DNA of 64,000 nt from Formosa sp. Hel1_33_131 (GCA_949499105.1 CATEFX010000021.1:84815-148814); one strand, 5' to 3'. Shown: positions 41,407-49,271, counted from the first letter of the stretch. Made by a program: numbers and translations. Notes: generated by a model from the letters alone, not told the origin.

Positions 41407-42894
41407 ATGAATCGTATAAAAATATATCACCTTTTAATTTTAGTAGGAATGCTCACAGCATGTACAACCAAACAACCCTTACAAGTCACCGTGTACGAAA
41501 CGTCTGCGAGTGGAAATAAATTAACTGAAATCTCAGAATTTAGCACGTCAGAAAACGCCTCTGAAATAGGGCTTTTTCCAGATAAGACCTACCAGACAAT
41601 CACTGGTTTTGGGGGCTCATTCACCGAATCATCAGCCTATTTACTAAATCGTTTGAGTAAAAAAAATAGAGCCCTAATACTCGATGCTTATTTTAGTAAA
41701 AAAGGGGCAAATTATTCATTGACGCGAACCCACATTAGTTCCTGTGATTTTTCATTATCAAATTACACCTATGCGCCAATTGCCGATGATCTGGAGTTAA
41801 AACATTTTAGCGTCGAAGAAGATGAAGCCGATTTAATTCCGATGATCAAAGAGGCGATGGCGGTCTCTGAAGATGGTTTTAAAATTATAGCATCGCCATG
41901 GACAGCACCGCCTTGGATGAAAGACAATAATAAATATGTTGGCGGAAAATTAGTAGATGAACACTACGGTACTTTCGCCTTGTTTTTCTCAAAATATTTA
42001 GACGCCTACAAAGCAGAAGGCATTGATATTTGGGGGTTAACGCCTGTAAATGAGCCGCATGGAAATGGTAACAACTGGGAAAGCATGCACTTTTCACCAG
42101 AAGAAGAAACCGATTTTGTACAAAATCATTTAGGTCCCACACTTGAAGCCAATGGAAATGGAGCGACCAAAATACTTGGATACGATCAAAACAGAGCGGG
42201 TCTAAAGGAATGGGTCGATTCAATGTTTAAGGACGAAGCTTCATCAAAGTATTTTGATGGGACAGCCATTCATTGGTACGAAAGTACTTTTGATTATCTC
42301 CCAGAAGCTTTGCAGTATGCACACAAAAAAGCACCCAATAAATATCTGATCGAAACGGAAGGCTGTGTAGATTCAGAAATTCCTAAATGGCAAGATGATG
42401 CTTGGTATTGGAAAAAAGAATCCACAGATTGGGGCTGGGATTGGGCGCCGCCACAAGACAAACATTTACACCCTAAATATGCGCCTGTCAATCGCTATGC
42501 AAGAGATATCATTGGTTGCCTAAACAATTGGGTCGATGGATGGGTCGATTGGAACATGGTGCTCGATAGACAAGGCGGTCCAAACTGGTTTAAAAACTGG
42601 TGCGTCGCTCCCGTAATCGTAGATCCAGATAACGATGAAGTCTATTTCACGCCTTTATATTACACAATGGCACATTTTAGTAAATACATGCGTCCTGGGG
42701 CTCAAATCATTGATGTCAAAAATACAGATGCTTCTTTAATGGTAACAGCTGCTAAAAATCCTGATGGATCGATTGCAGTGATTATTTTTAATGAAGGAGA
42801 AAATTTAAAAACTTTTGAACTTTCCTTGGGAGATGCTTCAAAATCAATATCCATACAACCACAAGCAATTCAAACAATACTACTCACTAACTAA
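41407..42894 (+). CDS. GH30 beta-glucanase/glucosidase lipoprotein
   Basis: The 495-residue protein has a lipoprotein signal (ILVGMLTAC) and the GH30 fold: a barrel with acid/base Glu216 in TPVNEPHG and nucleophile Glu318 in LIETEGC, plus the opening motif TGFGGSFTESSA. A C-terminal beta domain follows (AVIIFNEGENLKTFELSLG). GH30 members of this type in laminarin loci remove beta-1,6-linked glucose branches, which would straighten chains for GH17 and GH149. The exact specificity (exo or endo, beta-1,6) is taken from context. It is 12 bases before the transporter gene. Confidence 0.87.
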   Translation: MNRIKIYHLLILVGMLTACTTKQPLQVTVYETSASGNKLTEISEFSTSENASEIGLFPDKTYQTITGFGGSFTESSAYLLNRLSKKNRALILDAYFSKKGANYSLTRTHISSCDFSLSNYTYAPIADDLELKHFSVEEDEADLIPMIKEAMAVSEDGFKIIASPWTAPPWMKDNNKYVGGKLVDEHYGTFALFFSKYLDAYKAEGIDIWGLTPVNEPHGNGNNWESMHFSPEEETDFVQNHLGPTLEANGNGATKILGYDQNRAGLKEWVDSMFKDEASSKYFDGTAIHWYESTFDYLPEALQYAHKKAPNKYLIETEGCVDSEIPKWQDDAWYWKKESTDWGWDWAPPQDKHLHPKYAPVNRYARDIIGCLNNWVDGWVDWNMVLDRQGGPNWFKNWCVAPVIVDPDNDEVYFTPLYYTMAHFSKYMRPGAQIIDVKNTDASLMVTAAKNPDGSIAVIIFNEGENLKTFELSLGDASKSISIQPQAIQTILLTN

Positions 42895-42906
42895 TACCAA
42901 TTTATT

Positions 42907-45243
42907 ATGTCAACACATTCAGAAAAAGTTCCCTTCGGCCAAAAAATAGCCTTTGGCATTGGCATGCTTGCAAACCAAATGTTTCCAGCTGCATTGGGAA
43001 TCTTTATGGTGGTCTTAGTTCAAGATTTAGGGTTTCCAGGTTGGATGTGGGGTGTTATTTATTTTTTCCCAAGAATATTTGATTGTTTTACGGACCCAAT
43101 CATGGGTTTTATTTCTGATAACACAAAATCACGATGGGGTAGACGTCGACAATATGTAATTTTTGGTGGTCTTATGATGGGAATTGCATTTATCATTATG
43201 TGGCAACTTTTCAGAGAAAATGGTGTCGATTATAATTTTGTTTACTTCATGATTTGGTCGTTTGTATTTTACTTAGGATTGACCATTTTTAGTGTGCCTT
43301 ATGTCGCAATGGGGTATGAGATGAGTAATGATTTTCATGAGCGTACGAGTATTATGGCAACTGCTCAATGGATTGGCCAATGGGCATGGGTGATCGCACC
43401 CTGGTTTTGGGTGATTATGTATGATCCATCTTGGTTTGAATCGGCAGAAGTTGCGACTCGATCCCTTGCTTTTTGGGTCGGTATCGTTTTTACAATTTGC
43501 GCTCTTGTTCCTGGTATATTTATTAAAAGTAAATCCACATTAAATGAAGACTATTCTCCTCTAAATTTAAAAAATATTGGAAATAGTTTAAAAGAAATAG
43601 GTTCTGGTTTTTCAAGTGCTTTTAAAATGAAACCATTTAGAAAACTATGTATCGCTACTTTTTTAGTGTATAACGCTTTTATGACAATTGCATCATTTTC
43701 ATTCTTTATCATTGTTTATCATCTTTTTGAAGGCGATGCAGGTGCTGCCGGGATATGGCCAACGCTATTTGGGTGTTTAGGAGCCCTTGGAACTACTTTT
43801 TTGGTTATTCCGATCGTGACGCGTATGTCAAAAAATATGGGTAAAAAGAAAGCCTTTTTGATATCACAGGGAATTTCTGTTCTAGGGTATATAATGTTAT
43901 GGTTTCTCTTTATTCCAGGTAAACCTTATATGTTCATTTTTGCTCTCCCATTTTTCTCCTTTGGTATCGGAAGTCTATTTGTATTAATGATGTCTATGAC
44001 AGCAGATGTGATTGATCTAGATGAACTTAAGACGGGATTGAGAAGAGAAGGTACCTTTGGTGCGATCTACTGGTGGATGGTAAAATTTGGTTTTGCTATT
44101 GCTGGAGGATTAAGCGGCGTTATTATGAGTTCAGTAGGATTTGACTCAGGAGTTACTGTTCAACCAGAAGGGGCTATCGATGGATTGCGATTATCGTTTT
44201 CAGGGATTCCAATTCTTGGAACGGTCATAGCCATGCTTGTGATGCGCAATTATAGCGTTACAGAAGAAAGTGCTGGAATCGTTCGAGCTGAATTAGATAA
44301 ACGCAACAATTTATCACAAAACCCAACCTCTTTTTATCAAACCGATAAATTAGGTTCTTTAGTAGATTCAGGCCTCCAAATTGACAGCTCAACAGAGATT
44401 GATTTCACATCCAAAACGGATGCTGAAATTAAAGCCTTGTTTTCAACACATTTAAATAAGGGTCTTCATGGGTTGTGTTTTAGCCCCTATTTAGAAGGAC
44501 AAAATATTGGGGATCAATTATCTAAATCACAAATTAGTCAACGAATGGACATTATTGCGCCTTACACCAATTGGGTGCGTTCTTTTTCTTGTACAGAGGG
44601 GAATGAGCAGACTCCAAAAATCGCGCATAAAAAACACTTAAAAACAATGGTGGGTGCTTGGATCAGTGATGATAAAGATCAAAACGAAAAAGAAATTAAT
44701 GCGCTAATCAATCTTGCAAAATTTGGTTTGGTTGATATTGCAGTGGTAGGAAATGAAACGTTAATGCGAGAAGAATTAACAGAAAACGAACTACTTGAAT
44801 ATATACATCGTGTCAAACAAGCGATTCCGGGAGTTCCTGTGACTTATGTAGATGCCTATTATCAGTTTATTGAGCGGCCTCAACTTATCGACGCTTGTGA
44901 TGTTATTTTAGTGAACTGTTATCCATTTTGGGAAGGCTGTAGTATTGAGCAATCGGCAACGTATCTAAAGCAAATGTATGCGGTGACTCAAAAAGCAGCG
45001 AAAGGCAAACAAGTCATTATTTCAGAAACTGGGTGGCCAAACCAAGGTGACAGCACGAAAGATGCGCAGCCTTCTGAAATTAATGCGATGAAATATTTTA
45101 TAAATACAACCAATTGGGCGCAACAAAATGAAGTGCCACTATTTTATTTTTCTTCTTTTGATGAATCCTGGAAAGTCCATCATGAAGGCGATGTTGGAGC
45201 TCGATGGGGACTTTGGGATACCAACGAAAAATTAAAATTTTAA
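42907..45243 (+). CDS. GPH-type MFS sugar transporter fused to a C-terminal GH17 domain
   Basis: The 778-residue protein has 12 predicted TM helices in residues about 10-455 with the GPH/MelB-type motif DCFTDPIMGFISDNTKSRWGRRRQ between helices 2 and 3. After a polar linker (about 455-510) comes a complete GH17 domain (about 515-778) with acid/base Glu617 (VVGNETL) and nucleophile Glu707 (ISETGWP). With 12 helices both ends face the cytosol, so the GH17 domain would lie inside, at the exit of the transport path. The GH17 part is closely similar to the free enzyme encoded next. No frameshift or internal stop separates the two parts, so the fusion appears real. Confidence 0.85.
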   Translation: MSTHSEKVPFGQKIAFGIGMLANQMFPAALGIFMVVLVQDLGFPGWMWGVIYFFPRIFDCFTDPIMGFISDNTKSRWGRRRQYVIFGGLMMGIAFIIMWQLFRENGVDYNFVYFMIWSFVFYLGLTIFSVPYVAMGYEMSNDFHERTSIMATAQWIGQWAWVIAPWFWVIMYDPSWFESAEVATRSLAFWVGIVFTICALVPGIFIKSKSTLNEDYSPLNLKNIGNSLKEIGSGFSSAFKMKPFRKLCIATFLVYNAFMTIASFSFFIIVYHLFEGDAGAAGIWPTLFGCLGALGTTFLVIPIVTRMSKNMGKKKAFLISQGISVLGYIMLWFLFIPGKPYMFIFALPFFSFGIGSLFVLMMSMTADVIDLDELKTGLRREGTFGAIYWWMVKFGFAIAGGLSGVIMSSVGFDSGVTVQPEGAIDGLRLSFSGIPILGTVIAMLVMRNYSVTEESAGIVRAELDKRNNLSQNPTSFYQTDKLGSLVDSGLQIDSSTEIDFTSKTDAEIKALFSTHLNKGLHGLCFSPYLEGQNIGDQLSKSQISQRMDIIAPYTNWVRSFSCTEGNEQTPKIAHKKHLKTMVGAWISDDKDQNEKEINALINLAKFGLVDIAVVGNETLMREELTENELLEYIHRVKQAIPGVPVTYVDAYYQFIERPQLIDACDVILVNCYPFWEGCSIEQSATYLKQMYAVTQKAAKGKQVIISETGWPNQGDSTKDAQPSEINAMKYFINTTNWAQQNEVPLFYFSSFDESWKVHHEGDVGARWGLWDTNEKLKF

Positions 45244-45261
45244 CCATTAAATTACATTTAA

Positions 45262-46170
45262 ATGTCATACAGAGAAGATCGAAAATTTTCACCAAAACAA
45301 ATCGAACACCCCAAAAAGTCAGTCGTTGAAGTTCCTAAACAACCCGAAATTCGTTTAGAAGAACGATGGCGAAACACGTTGAATAATGGGATGCATGGGT
45401 TGTGTTTTAGTATGTATGAAGATGGTCAAGGCCCTGGAAATGAAATTTCAGAAGCTCAAGTAGATCGACGGATGCAAATCATAAAGTCTCACACCAAATG
45501 GGTGCGTTCCTTTTCGTGTATTGAAGGAAATGAACACATCCCCCGTGTTGCTCATAAACATGGCATTAAAACCTTGGTGGGTGCTTGGCTCGGCGACGAT
45601 TTAGAAAAAAATGAAGAAGAAATTGAAGCCTTAATTAAATTAGCAAAAGAAGGCTATGTAGATATTGCTGCTGTTGGTAATGAAGTCATGTACCGTGAAG
45701 ACCTTACAGAAGAACAGTTGTTAGAGTATATCAATAGAGTCAAAAAAGCGTTACCTGGTATCCCAGTTGGGTATGTTGATGCGTATTATGAATTTTCACA
45801 CCGACCAAAAATCACTAAAGCATGCGATGTGATTTTAGCAAATTGCTATCCGTATTGGGAAGGCTGCCCTATTCATTATTCAATAGCCCATATGAAAAAA
45901 ATGTTTGACCAAGCCACCGAAGCGGGACAAGGGAAAAAAGTAATTATTACTGAAACGGGTTGGCCAAGCGAAGGTGGTAGTTTAAGAGGGGCCTTTGCCT
46001 CTCGTGAAAATGCGATGAACTATTTCATAAACACCCAAGAATGGGCTGAAAATAATAATGTCGAGTTCTTTTATTTCTCCTCTTTTGACGAATCTTGGAA
46101 AGTAGGCGCCGAAGGCGATGTTGGAGCCTATTGGGGACTTTGGGATAAAAATGAACAGTTAAAATTCTAA
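45262..46170 (+). CDS. Cytosolic GH17 beta-1,3-glucanase
   Basis: The 302-residue protein has no signal peptide or TM helix. It is a near-minimal GH17 barrel with acid/base Glu141 (AVGNEVM), nucleophile Glu231 (ITETGWP) and the C-terminal segment FYFSSFDESWKVGAEGDVGAYWGLWD, which the fused GH17 domain of the previous gene shares almost exactly. Most positions match between the two over about 260 residues, so one is probably a recent duplicate of the other. It lies 18 bases downstream and ends the unit. A cytosolic glucanase or transglycosylase would shorten or rearrange imported oligosaccharides for the GH149 phosphorylase. Confidence 0.88.
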   Translation: MSYREDRKFSPKQIEHPKKSVVEVPKQPEIRLEERWRNTLNNGMHGLCFSMYEDGQGPGNEISEAQVDRRMQIIKSHTKWVRSFSCIEGNEHIPRVAHKHGIKTLVGAWLGDDLEKNEEEIEALIKLAKEGYVDIAAVGNEVMYREDLTEEQLLEYINRVKKALPGIPVGYVDAYYEFSHRPKITKACDVILANCYPYWEGCPIHYSIAHMKKMFDQATEAGQGKKVIITETGWPSEGGSLRGAFASRENAMNYFINTQEWAENNNVEFFYFSSFDESWKVGAEGDVGAYWGLWDKNEQLKF

Positions 46171-46298
46171 GAATCTTTTTATAGTTCCTAGTTAACATAT
46201 GAGATCCCTAGTTTCTCAAGAAGTTGCAAGCTGTTTTTATCAATTATTTCCTGTCATTTTTTAACATTCCAACGCTTCTAAAATTGTGCAAAATAATA

Positions 46299-46329
46299 TT
46301 GGTTTGTTTGGTTGAGCTGCTTATATTTG
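46299..46329 (+). promoter_or_regulatory. Bacteroidota-type promoter upstream of the tRNA-Pro/tRNA-Arg region
   Basis: TTGG at 46299-46302 and TATATTTG at 46322-46329 with 19 bases between fit the TTTG-N(19-21)-TAnnTTTG pattern. TATATTTGCACCGC here is close to TACATTTGCAACCGC at the first tRNA operon. It is now separated from intact tRNA-Pro by the nuclease gene and the broken copy. Confidence 0.6.
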
Positions 46330-46360
46330 CACCGCTCTGGTATAAATATATGCTGAGCAC

Positions 46361-46447
46361 AAGTTCATACAAAAAGAGAAGCATTACTTTTGGAGCGTAA
46401 AATCAAAAAGAGAGGTGCAAAAAGATATTTAGATAATCAATTCGGGG
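46361..46447 (+). pseudogene. Remnant of a GIY-YIG nuclease gene (3' end only)
   Basis: Bases 46378-46447 are identical over 70 bp to 46739-46808, the last codons of the intact nuclease gene, and weaker similarity (AAGTTCATA...) extends to 46361. The reading frame lacks the GIY-YIG catalytic half, so this is a fragment. It runs directly into the broken tRNA-Pro copy, just as the intact gene runs into the intact tRNA-Pro. Confidence 0.8.
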
Positions 46448-46534
46448 CATCACGCAAAAATGCGTGACAGGACGTAGCCCGGCCTGCAAAGCCAAAGGAA
46501 TTGTTATCGCGCCACGTTTGGGACGTGGAGGCCG
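46443..46534 (+). pseudogene. Broken tRNA-Pro copy with two internal insertions and a missing 3' part
   Basis: Compared with tRNA-Pro at 46804, CGGGG is followed by 25 bases (46448-46472) in place of TGTAG. CGTAGCCCGG is then intact, 21 extra bases (46483-46503) follow, then TTATCGCG through GGAGGCCG is intact. The T-arm and 3' acceptor are absent and replaced by the GTCACGC hairpin. The first insert contains the palindrome TCACGCA-AAAA-TGCGTGA. It cannot fold as a tRNA. Confidence 0.8.
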
Positions 46535-46557
46535 TCACGCTTGAGGCGTGACCACCA
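46535..46557. repeat. GTCACGC hairpin after the broken tRNA-Pro
   Basis: TCACGCTTGAGGCGTGACCACCA is the same sequence as at 46890-46912 after the intact tRNA-Pro. Here it joins the broken tRNA at GGCCG, where the intact locus has GGTCG, so a deletion between these two similar pentamers explains the junction. Confidence 0.65.
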
Positions 46558-46573
46558 TATTAAAAAGATAAAG

Positions 46574-46813
46574 ATGTATGTGTATATTCTTTATAGTAAG
46601 ACGATATTAAAATATTATGTAGGTCAAACTGCAAATATTGAAAAAAGAGTATTAAGACATAACGCAGGTTATGTTAAATCAACAAAAAGAGGGTTACCTT
46701 GGGTGTTGATTTATAAGATAAAAGTTCATAGTAGGAGTGAAGCATTACTTTTGGAGCGTAAAATCAAAAAGAGAGGTGCAAAAAGATATTTAGATAATCA
46801 ATTCGGGGTGTAG
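46574..46813 (+). CDS. GIY-YIG (URI-type) nuclease whose stop codon lies inside tRNA-Pro
   Basis: I start at ATG 46574 (MYVYILYSKT, 79 residues); the track's TTG at 46541 reads through the hairpin repeat and is unlikely. The small GIY-YIG fold is clear: VYILYSKTILKYYVGQT (GIY and YIG strands), EKRVLRHN (catalytic Arg) and LLERKIKK (metal-binding Glu). Small URI-type members of this length are common in Bacteroidota, often near RNA genes; their role is not settled. The last codons (...QFGV, stop TAG) are read from the first ten bases of tRNA-Pro. A truncated copy lies 361 bases upstream. Confidence 0.85.
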   Translation: MYVYILYSKTILKYYVGQTANIEKRVLRHNAGYVKSTKRGLPWVLIYKIKVHSRSEALLLERKIKKRGAKRYLDNQFGV

Positions 46814-46878
46814 CGTAGCCCGGTTATCGCGCCACGTTTGGGACGTGGAGGCCGCAGGTTCGAATCCTGCCACCCCGA
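46804..46878 (+). tRNA. tRNA-Pro(TGG), second copy
   Basis: It is identical by eye over 75 nt to the copy at 27622, with anticodon loop TTTGGGA. Its first ten bases are also the last coding bases of the GIY-YIG gene, so a transcript containing both needs tRNA processing that would cut the nuclease mRNA. Confidence 0.95.
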
Positions 46879-46884
46879 CAAAGA

Positions 46885-46911
46885 GGTCGTCACGCTTGAG
46901 GCGTGACCACC
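46885..46911. repeat. GTCACGC hairpin repeat between tRNA-Pro and tRNA-Arg
   Basis: GGTCGTCACGC / GCGTGACCACC with a short loop (one mismatch) lies 6 bases after tRNA-Pro. It is the same family as the tandem pair after the first tRNA-Pro. Confidence 0.7.
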
Positions 46912-46920
46912 ACCAATAAT

Positions 46921-46994
46921 GGTCGCATAGCTCAGCTGGATAGAGCACCTCCCTTCTAAGGAGGCGGTCCTAGGTTCGAATCCTAGTGCGATCA
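46921..46994 (+). tRNA. tRNA-Arg(TCT)
   Basis: Acceptor GGTCGCA / TGCGATC (one G-T pair), D-loop AGCTCAGCTGGATAGAGC, anticodon stem CCTCC/GGAGG with loop CTTCTAA (anticodon TCT), T-loop GGTTCGAATCC, discriminator A. Its 3' end (CTAGTGCGATCACAAATA) recurs at 47119 and 56177. Confidence 0.95.
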
Positions 46995-47000
46995 CAAATA
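46981..47000 (+). repeat. Attachment-site-like core, copy 1 (native tRNA-Arg 3' end)
   Basis: TCCTAGTGCGATCACAAATA spans the last 14 bases of tRNA-Arg and 6 bases beyond. Near-identical 20-mers occur at 47119-47138 and 56177-56196 in the same orientation. Tyrosine integrases often use a tRNA 3' end as their core site. Confidence 0.6.
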
Positions 47001-47021
47001 AATCAATATAAAGTTAAAGCG

Positions 47022-47055
47022 AAGCAAGCTCAAAATAATGAGCTTGCTTTTTTAT
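47022..47055 (+). terminator. Intrinsic terminator after tRNA-Arg
   Basis: AAGCAAGCTCA / TGAGCTTGCTT is a perfect 11-bp stem with a 6-base loop and a T-run. Confidence 0.85.
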
Positions 47056-47118
47056 TTTGGAATCTGCTGAAGTTGTTTTTGTTGACTTTAAGCGCGGAGT
47101 TCCTTTCTGTAAATAAAA

Positions 47119-47288
47119 TTCTAGCGCGATCACAAATATAATTTTGAGGTATTTTAATTCCTTGTATTTATATCTGAAATCTAGGGTTTTTTGTTTCCTT
47201 TAAGACCGTTTATAGTCATTTGTTTTCATCTTTTTGTTTCACTATTGTTTAACCAATTCAAAAAAATGTTTGACCAACTTTTACAGCT
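47119..47288 (+). repeat. Attachment-site-like core copy 2 plus a 170-base direct repeat
   Basis: TTCTAGCGCGATCACAAATA (47119-47138) repeats the tRNA-Arg 3' end, and the following 150 bases align with 56197-56345 (shared blocks such as TCTTTTTGTTTCA and TTTACAGCT). This copy lies in the 375-base gap before the sigma factor gene (47056-47430), which otherwise holds only the sigma gene's upstream region. Confidence 0.65.
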
Positions 47289-47430
47289 GGTAATTCGGTT
47301 CCGTGATCGATAATAGTTATTTAAAAAACCTTTGCAGTTGTTTTTAGATAATACTTCAATTCGATGAAGATCGTAAGTTGGGTAAAGGCTTTTTTATTAA
47401 GACAATTATCTTTACATTAGATGACAATTA

Positions 47431-48018
47431 ATGACTTCCAATAGAAAAATAAAAGATACTGATTTAGTAAAAAGGCTTCATAATAATGATCAAGCCGCTC
47501 TAGCTATTATTTATAAAGAGCACTGGGAAATAATGTATTTGGCAGCCTATAACTTATTGAGAGATAAGTCTATTAGTGAGGACATTGTTCAGGATGTATT
47601 TGTGTCTTTCTGGCAAAAAAGAAATACATTAGAAATTAAAGTATCTATCAGGAGTTATCTATATACTAGTACCACTTATAAGGTTTACGACTATTTTAGA
47701 AAAAACAAAAAAATGATTAAAGAGGAGCTTTTTAATCATTTTGATGAAAAAGTCCAAGTTTCAAATCCAGAAACTAAACTTATGCATAAAGAATTAGTGG
47801 GTTTTATAGATTCTCTAATTAATCAGCTACCTCCAAAATGCAAGGAAGTTTTTAAATTAAGCAGAGAAGAACAGTTGACTAATCAAGAGATAGCGCAACG
47901 ATTAAGTGTTTCCAAAAGAACAGTGGAAGGGCATATTACTAAAGCCTTAATGCTTTTAAGAAATTCGTTAGGAGTTAATGTTAGTATTGAATTTATGTCA
48001 TTTATTTCCAATTACTAG
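47431..48018 (+). CDS. ECF RNA polymerase sigma factor
   Basis: The 195-residue protein has sigma region 2 (about residues 25-90: AIIYKEHWEIMYLAAYNLLRDKSISEDIVQDVFVSFW) and region 4 (about 130-180: QLPPKCKEVFKLSREEQLTNQEIAQRLSVSKRTVEGHI), the layout of extracytoplasmic-function sigma factors in Bacteroidota glycan loci. It would direct transcription of the susC/susD genes when released by the FecR anti-sigma factor encoded next. It lies 142 bases downstream of the 170-base direct repeat. Confidence 0.9.
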   Translation: MTSNRKIKDTDLVKRLHNNDQAALAIIYKEHWEIMYLAAYNLLRDKSISEDIVQDVFVSFWQKRNTLEIKVSIRSYLYTSTTYKVYDYFRKNKKMIKEELFNHFDEKVQVSNPETKLMHKELVGFIDSLINQLPPKCKEVFKLSREEQLTNQEIAQRLSVSKRTVEGHITKALMLLRNSLGVNVSIEFMSFISNY

Positions 48019-48107
48019 TTACCATTCCTTTAAACTTAAAAAAAAAACAACAACAAAGCAGGTGTGCTTCAATTTTATTACGTCATGTATATATAAGAAC
48101 GTAAGAA

Positions 48108-49271
48108 ATGATGAATTTAAAGCCGAAGCAGTACTTTATACAATTATTAAACAAACTCTTTGATGATTCTATTACCAACAAAGAACTTGAAAAACTATCT
48201 CATTTTTTTCTTAATAATCAAGAGCTTTTAAATTGGCCTCAACATTTTGGCTCTAAAATCGAAATAGAAGCAAGAATCTTTAACAAGATACAATCTGATA
48301 TAAATTCAGGGCTATTAAAAGAAAACAAAATTATTCCTCTTTACAAAAAATATTTATTTAAATATGCCGTAGCGTCGTCTGTAGTACTTTTAATTTCATT
48401 AACATATATTTTAAACAGAGATAATACTTCAATCACAACCAATCCTATACTAGTAAATACCAATATTATTGAACCCGGTAAAGACAAAGCAACGCTTACT
48501 TTAGAAGATGGGTCTATAGTCGCTTTGGAGAAGGGGAATACTTACCAAATCCAAAACGCTAGCAGTAATGGTGAGAAATTAGTATATGATTCTGGAGCAA
48601 AAACTTCAAAAAAGATTGTATATAATTATCTGACTGTGCCTAGAGGAGGTCAATTTCATATTATTTTATCAGATGGTACTCAAGTATGGTTAAATTCAGA
48701 ATCTCAATTAAAATATCCAGTATTATTTAATGAAGAGGACAGTAGGAAAGTAGAATTAGTATATGGTGAAGCCTATTTTGATGTGTCTCCGAGTTCTGAA
48801 CACAAAGGTTTGAAATTCAAAGTTTTCAATCAATCTCAAGAAGTGGAGGTTTTTGGTACAGAGTTTAATATAAAAGCTTACAAAGACGACACTAAAATTT
48901 ATACCACATTGGTAGAAGGAAAAGTAACTGTAAATATTGGAAATTTAAAACAAAGCTTATTACCTAGTCAGCAATTAAGCCTAAACCGCAAAACTAATAA
49001 TACTACCGTAAACTATGTTGATGTCTTCAACGAGGTGTCGTGGAAAGATGGGGTGTTTAGTTTTGAGAATATACCACTTAAAGAGATGATGAAAGTTTTA
49101 TCACGATGGTATGATGTAGAGGTATTATTTAAAAATAAATCAATTGAGAATGAGCAGTTTGTGGGGGTATTAAGAAAAAGTCAAAACTTAGAAGAGATAC
49201 TTTTAAGTATTGAAAATTTTAAGATTATAAAAAATCATGAAATCAAAGACAAGAAAGTAATTCTTGAATAA
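48108..49271 (+). CDS. FecR-family anti-sigma factor
   Basis: The 387-residue protein has an N-terminal cytosolic helical part (about 1-75), one TM helix (about 82-100, YAVASSVVLLISLTYIL), and a periplasmic FecR domain (VPRGGQFHIILSDGTQVWLNSESQLKYPV ... VEVFGTEFNIKAY). It ends with a DUF4974-like segment (VSWKDGVFSFENIPLKEMMKVLSRWYDVEV). It holds the ECF sigma factor until the STN domain of SusC signals substrate. It sits between the sigma gene (89-base gap) and susC. Confidence 0.9.
   Translation: MMNLKPKQYFIQLLNKLFDDSITNKELEKLSHFFLNNQELLNWPQHFGSKIEIEARIFNKIQSDINSGLLKENKIIPLYKKYLFKYAVASSVVLLISLTYILNRDNTSITTNPILVNTNIIEPGKDKATLTLEDGSIVALEKGNTYQIQNASSNGEKLVYDSGAKTSKKIVYNYLTVPRGGQFHIILSDGTQVWLNSESQLKYPVLFNEEDSRKVELVYGEAYFDVSPSSEHKGLKFKVFNQSQEVEVFGTEFNIKAYKDDTKIYTTLVEGKVTVNIGNLKQSLLPSQQLSLNRKTNNTTVNYVDVFNEVSWKDGVFSFENIPLKEMMKVLSRWYDVEVLFKNKSIENEQFVGVLRKSQNLEEILLSIENFKIIKNHEIKDKKVILE

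Noticed and set aside
46541-46573. TTG start for the GIY-YIG gene
   Set aside because: It would translate the GTCACGC hairpin repeat. ATG 46574 gives the usual MYVYILYSK start.
46798-46995. 65-residue minus-strand ORF with GFEPRTASLEG and SGWQDSNLRPPRPKRG
   Set aside because: It is translated from the antisense strand of tRNA-Arg and tRNA-Pro. Such peptides are well-known false ORFs over tRNA genes. The same applies to 27463-27711.
47978-48163. 61-residue plus-strand ORF between sigma factor and FecR
   Set aside because: It overlaps both genes out of frame and has no features.
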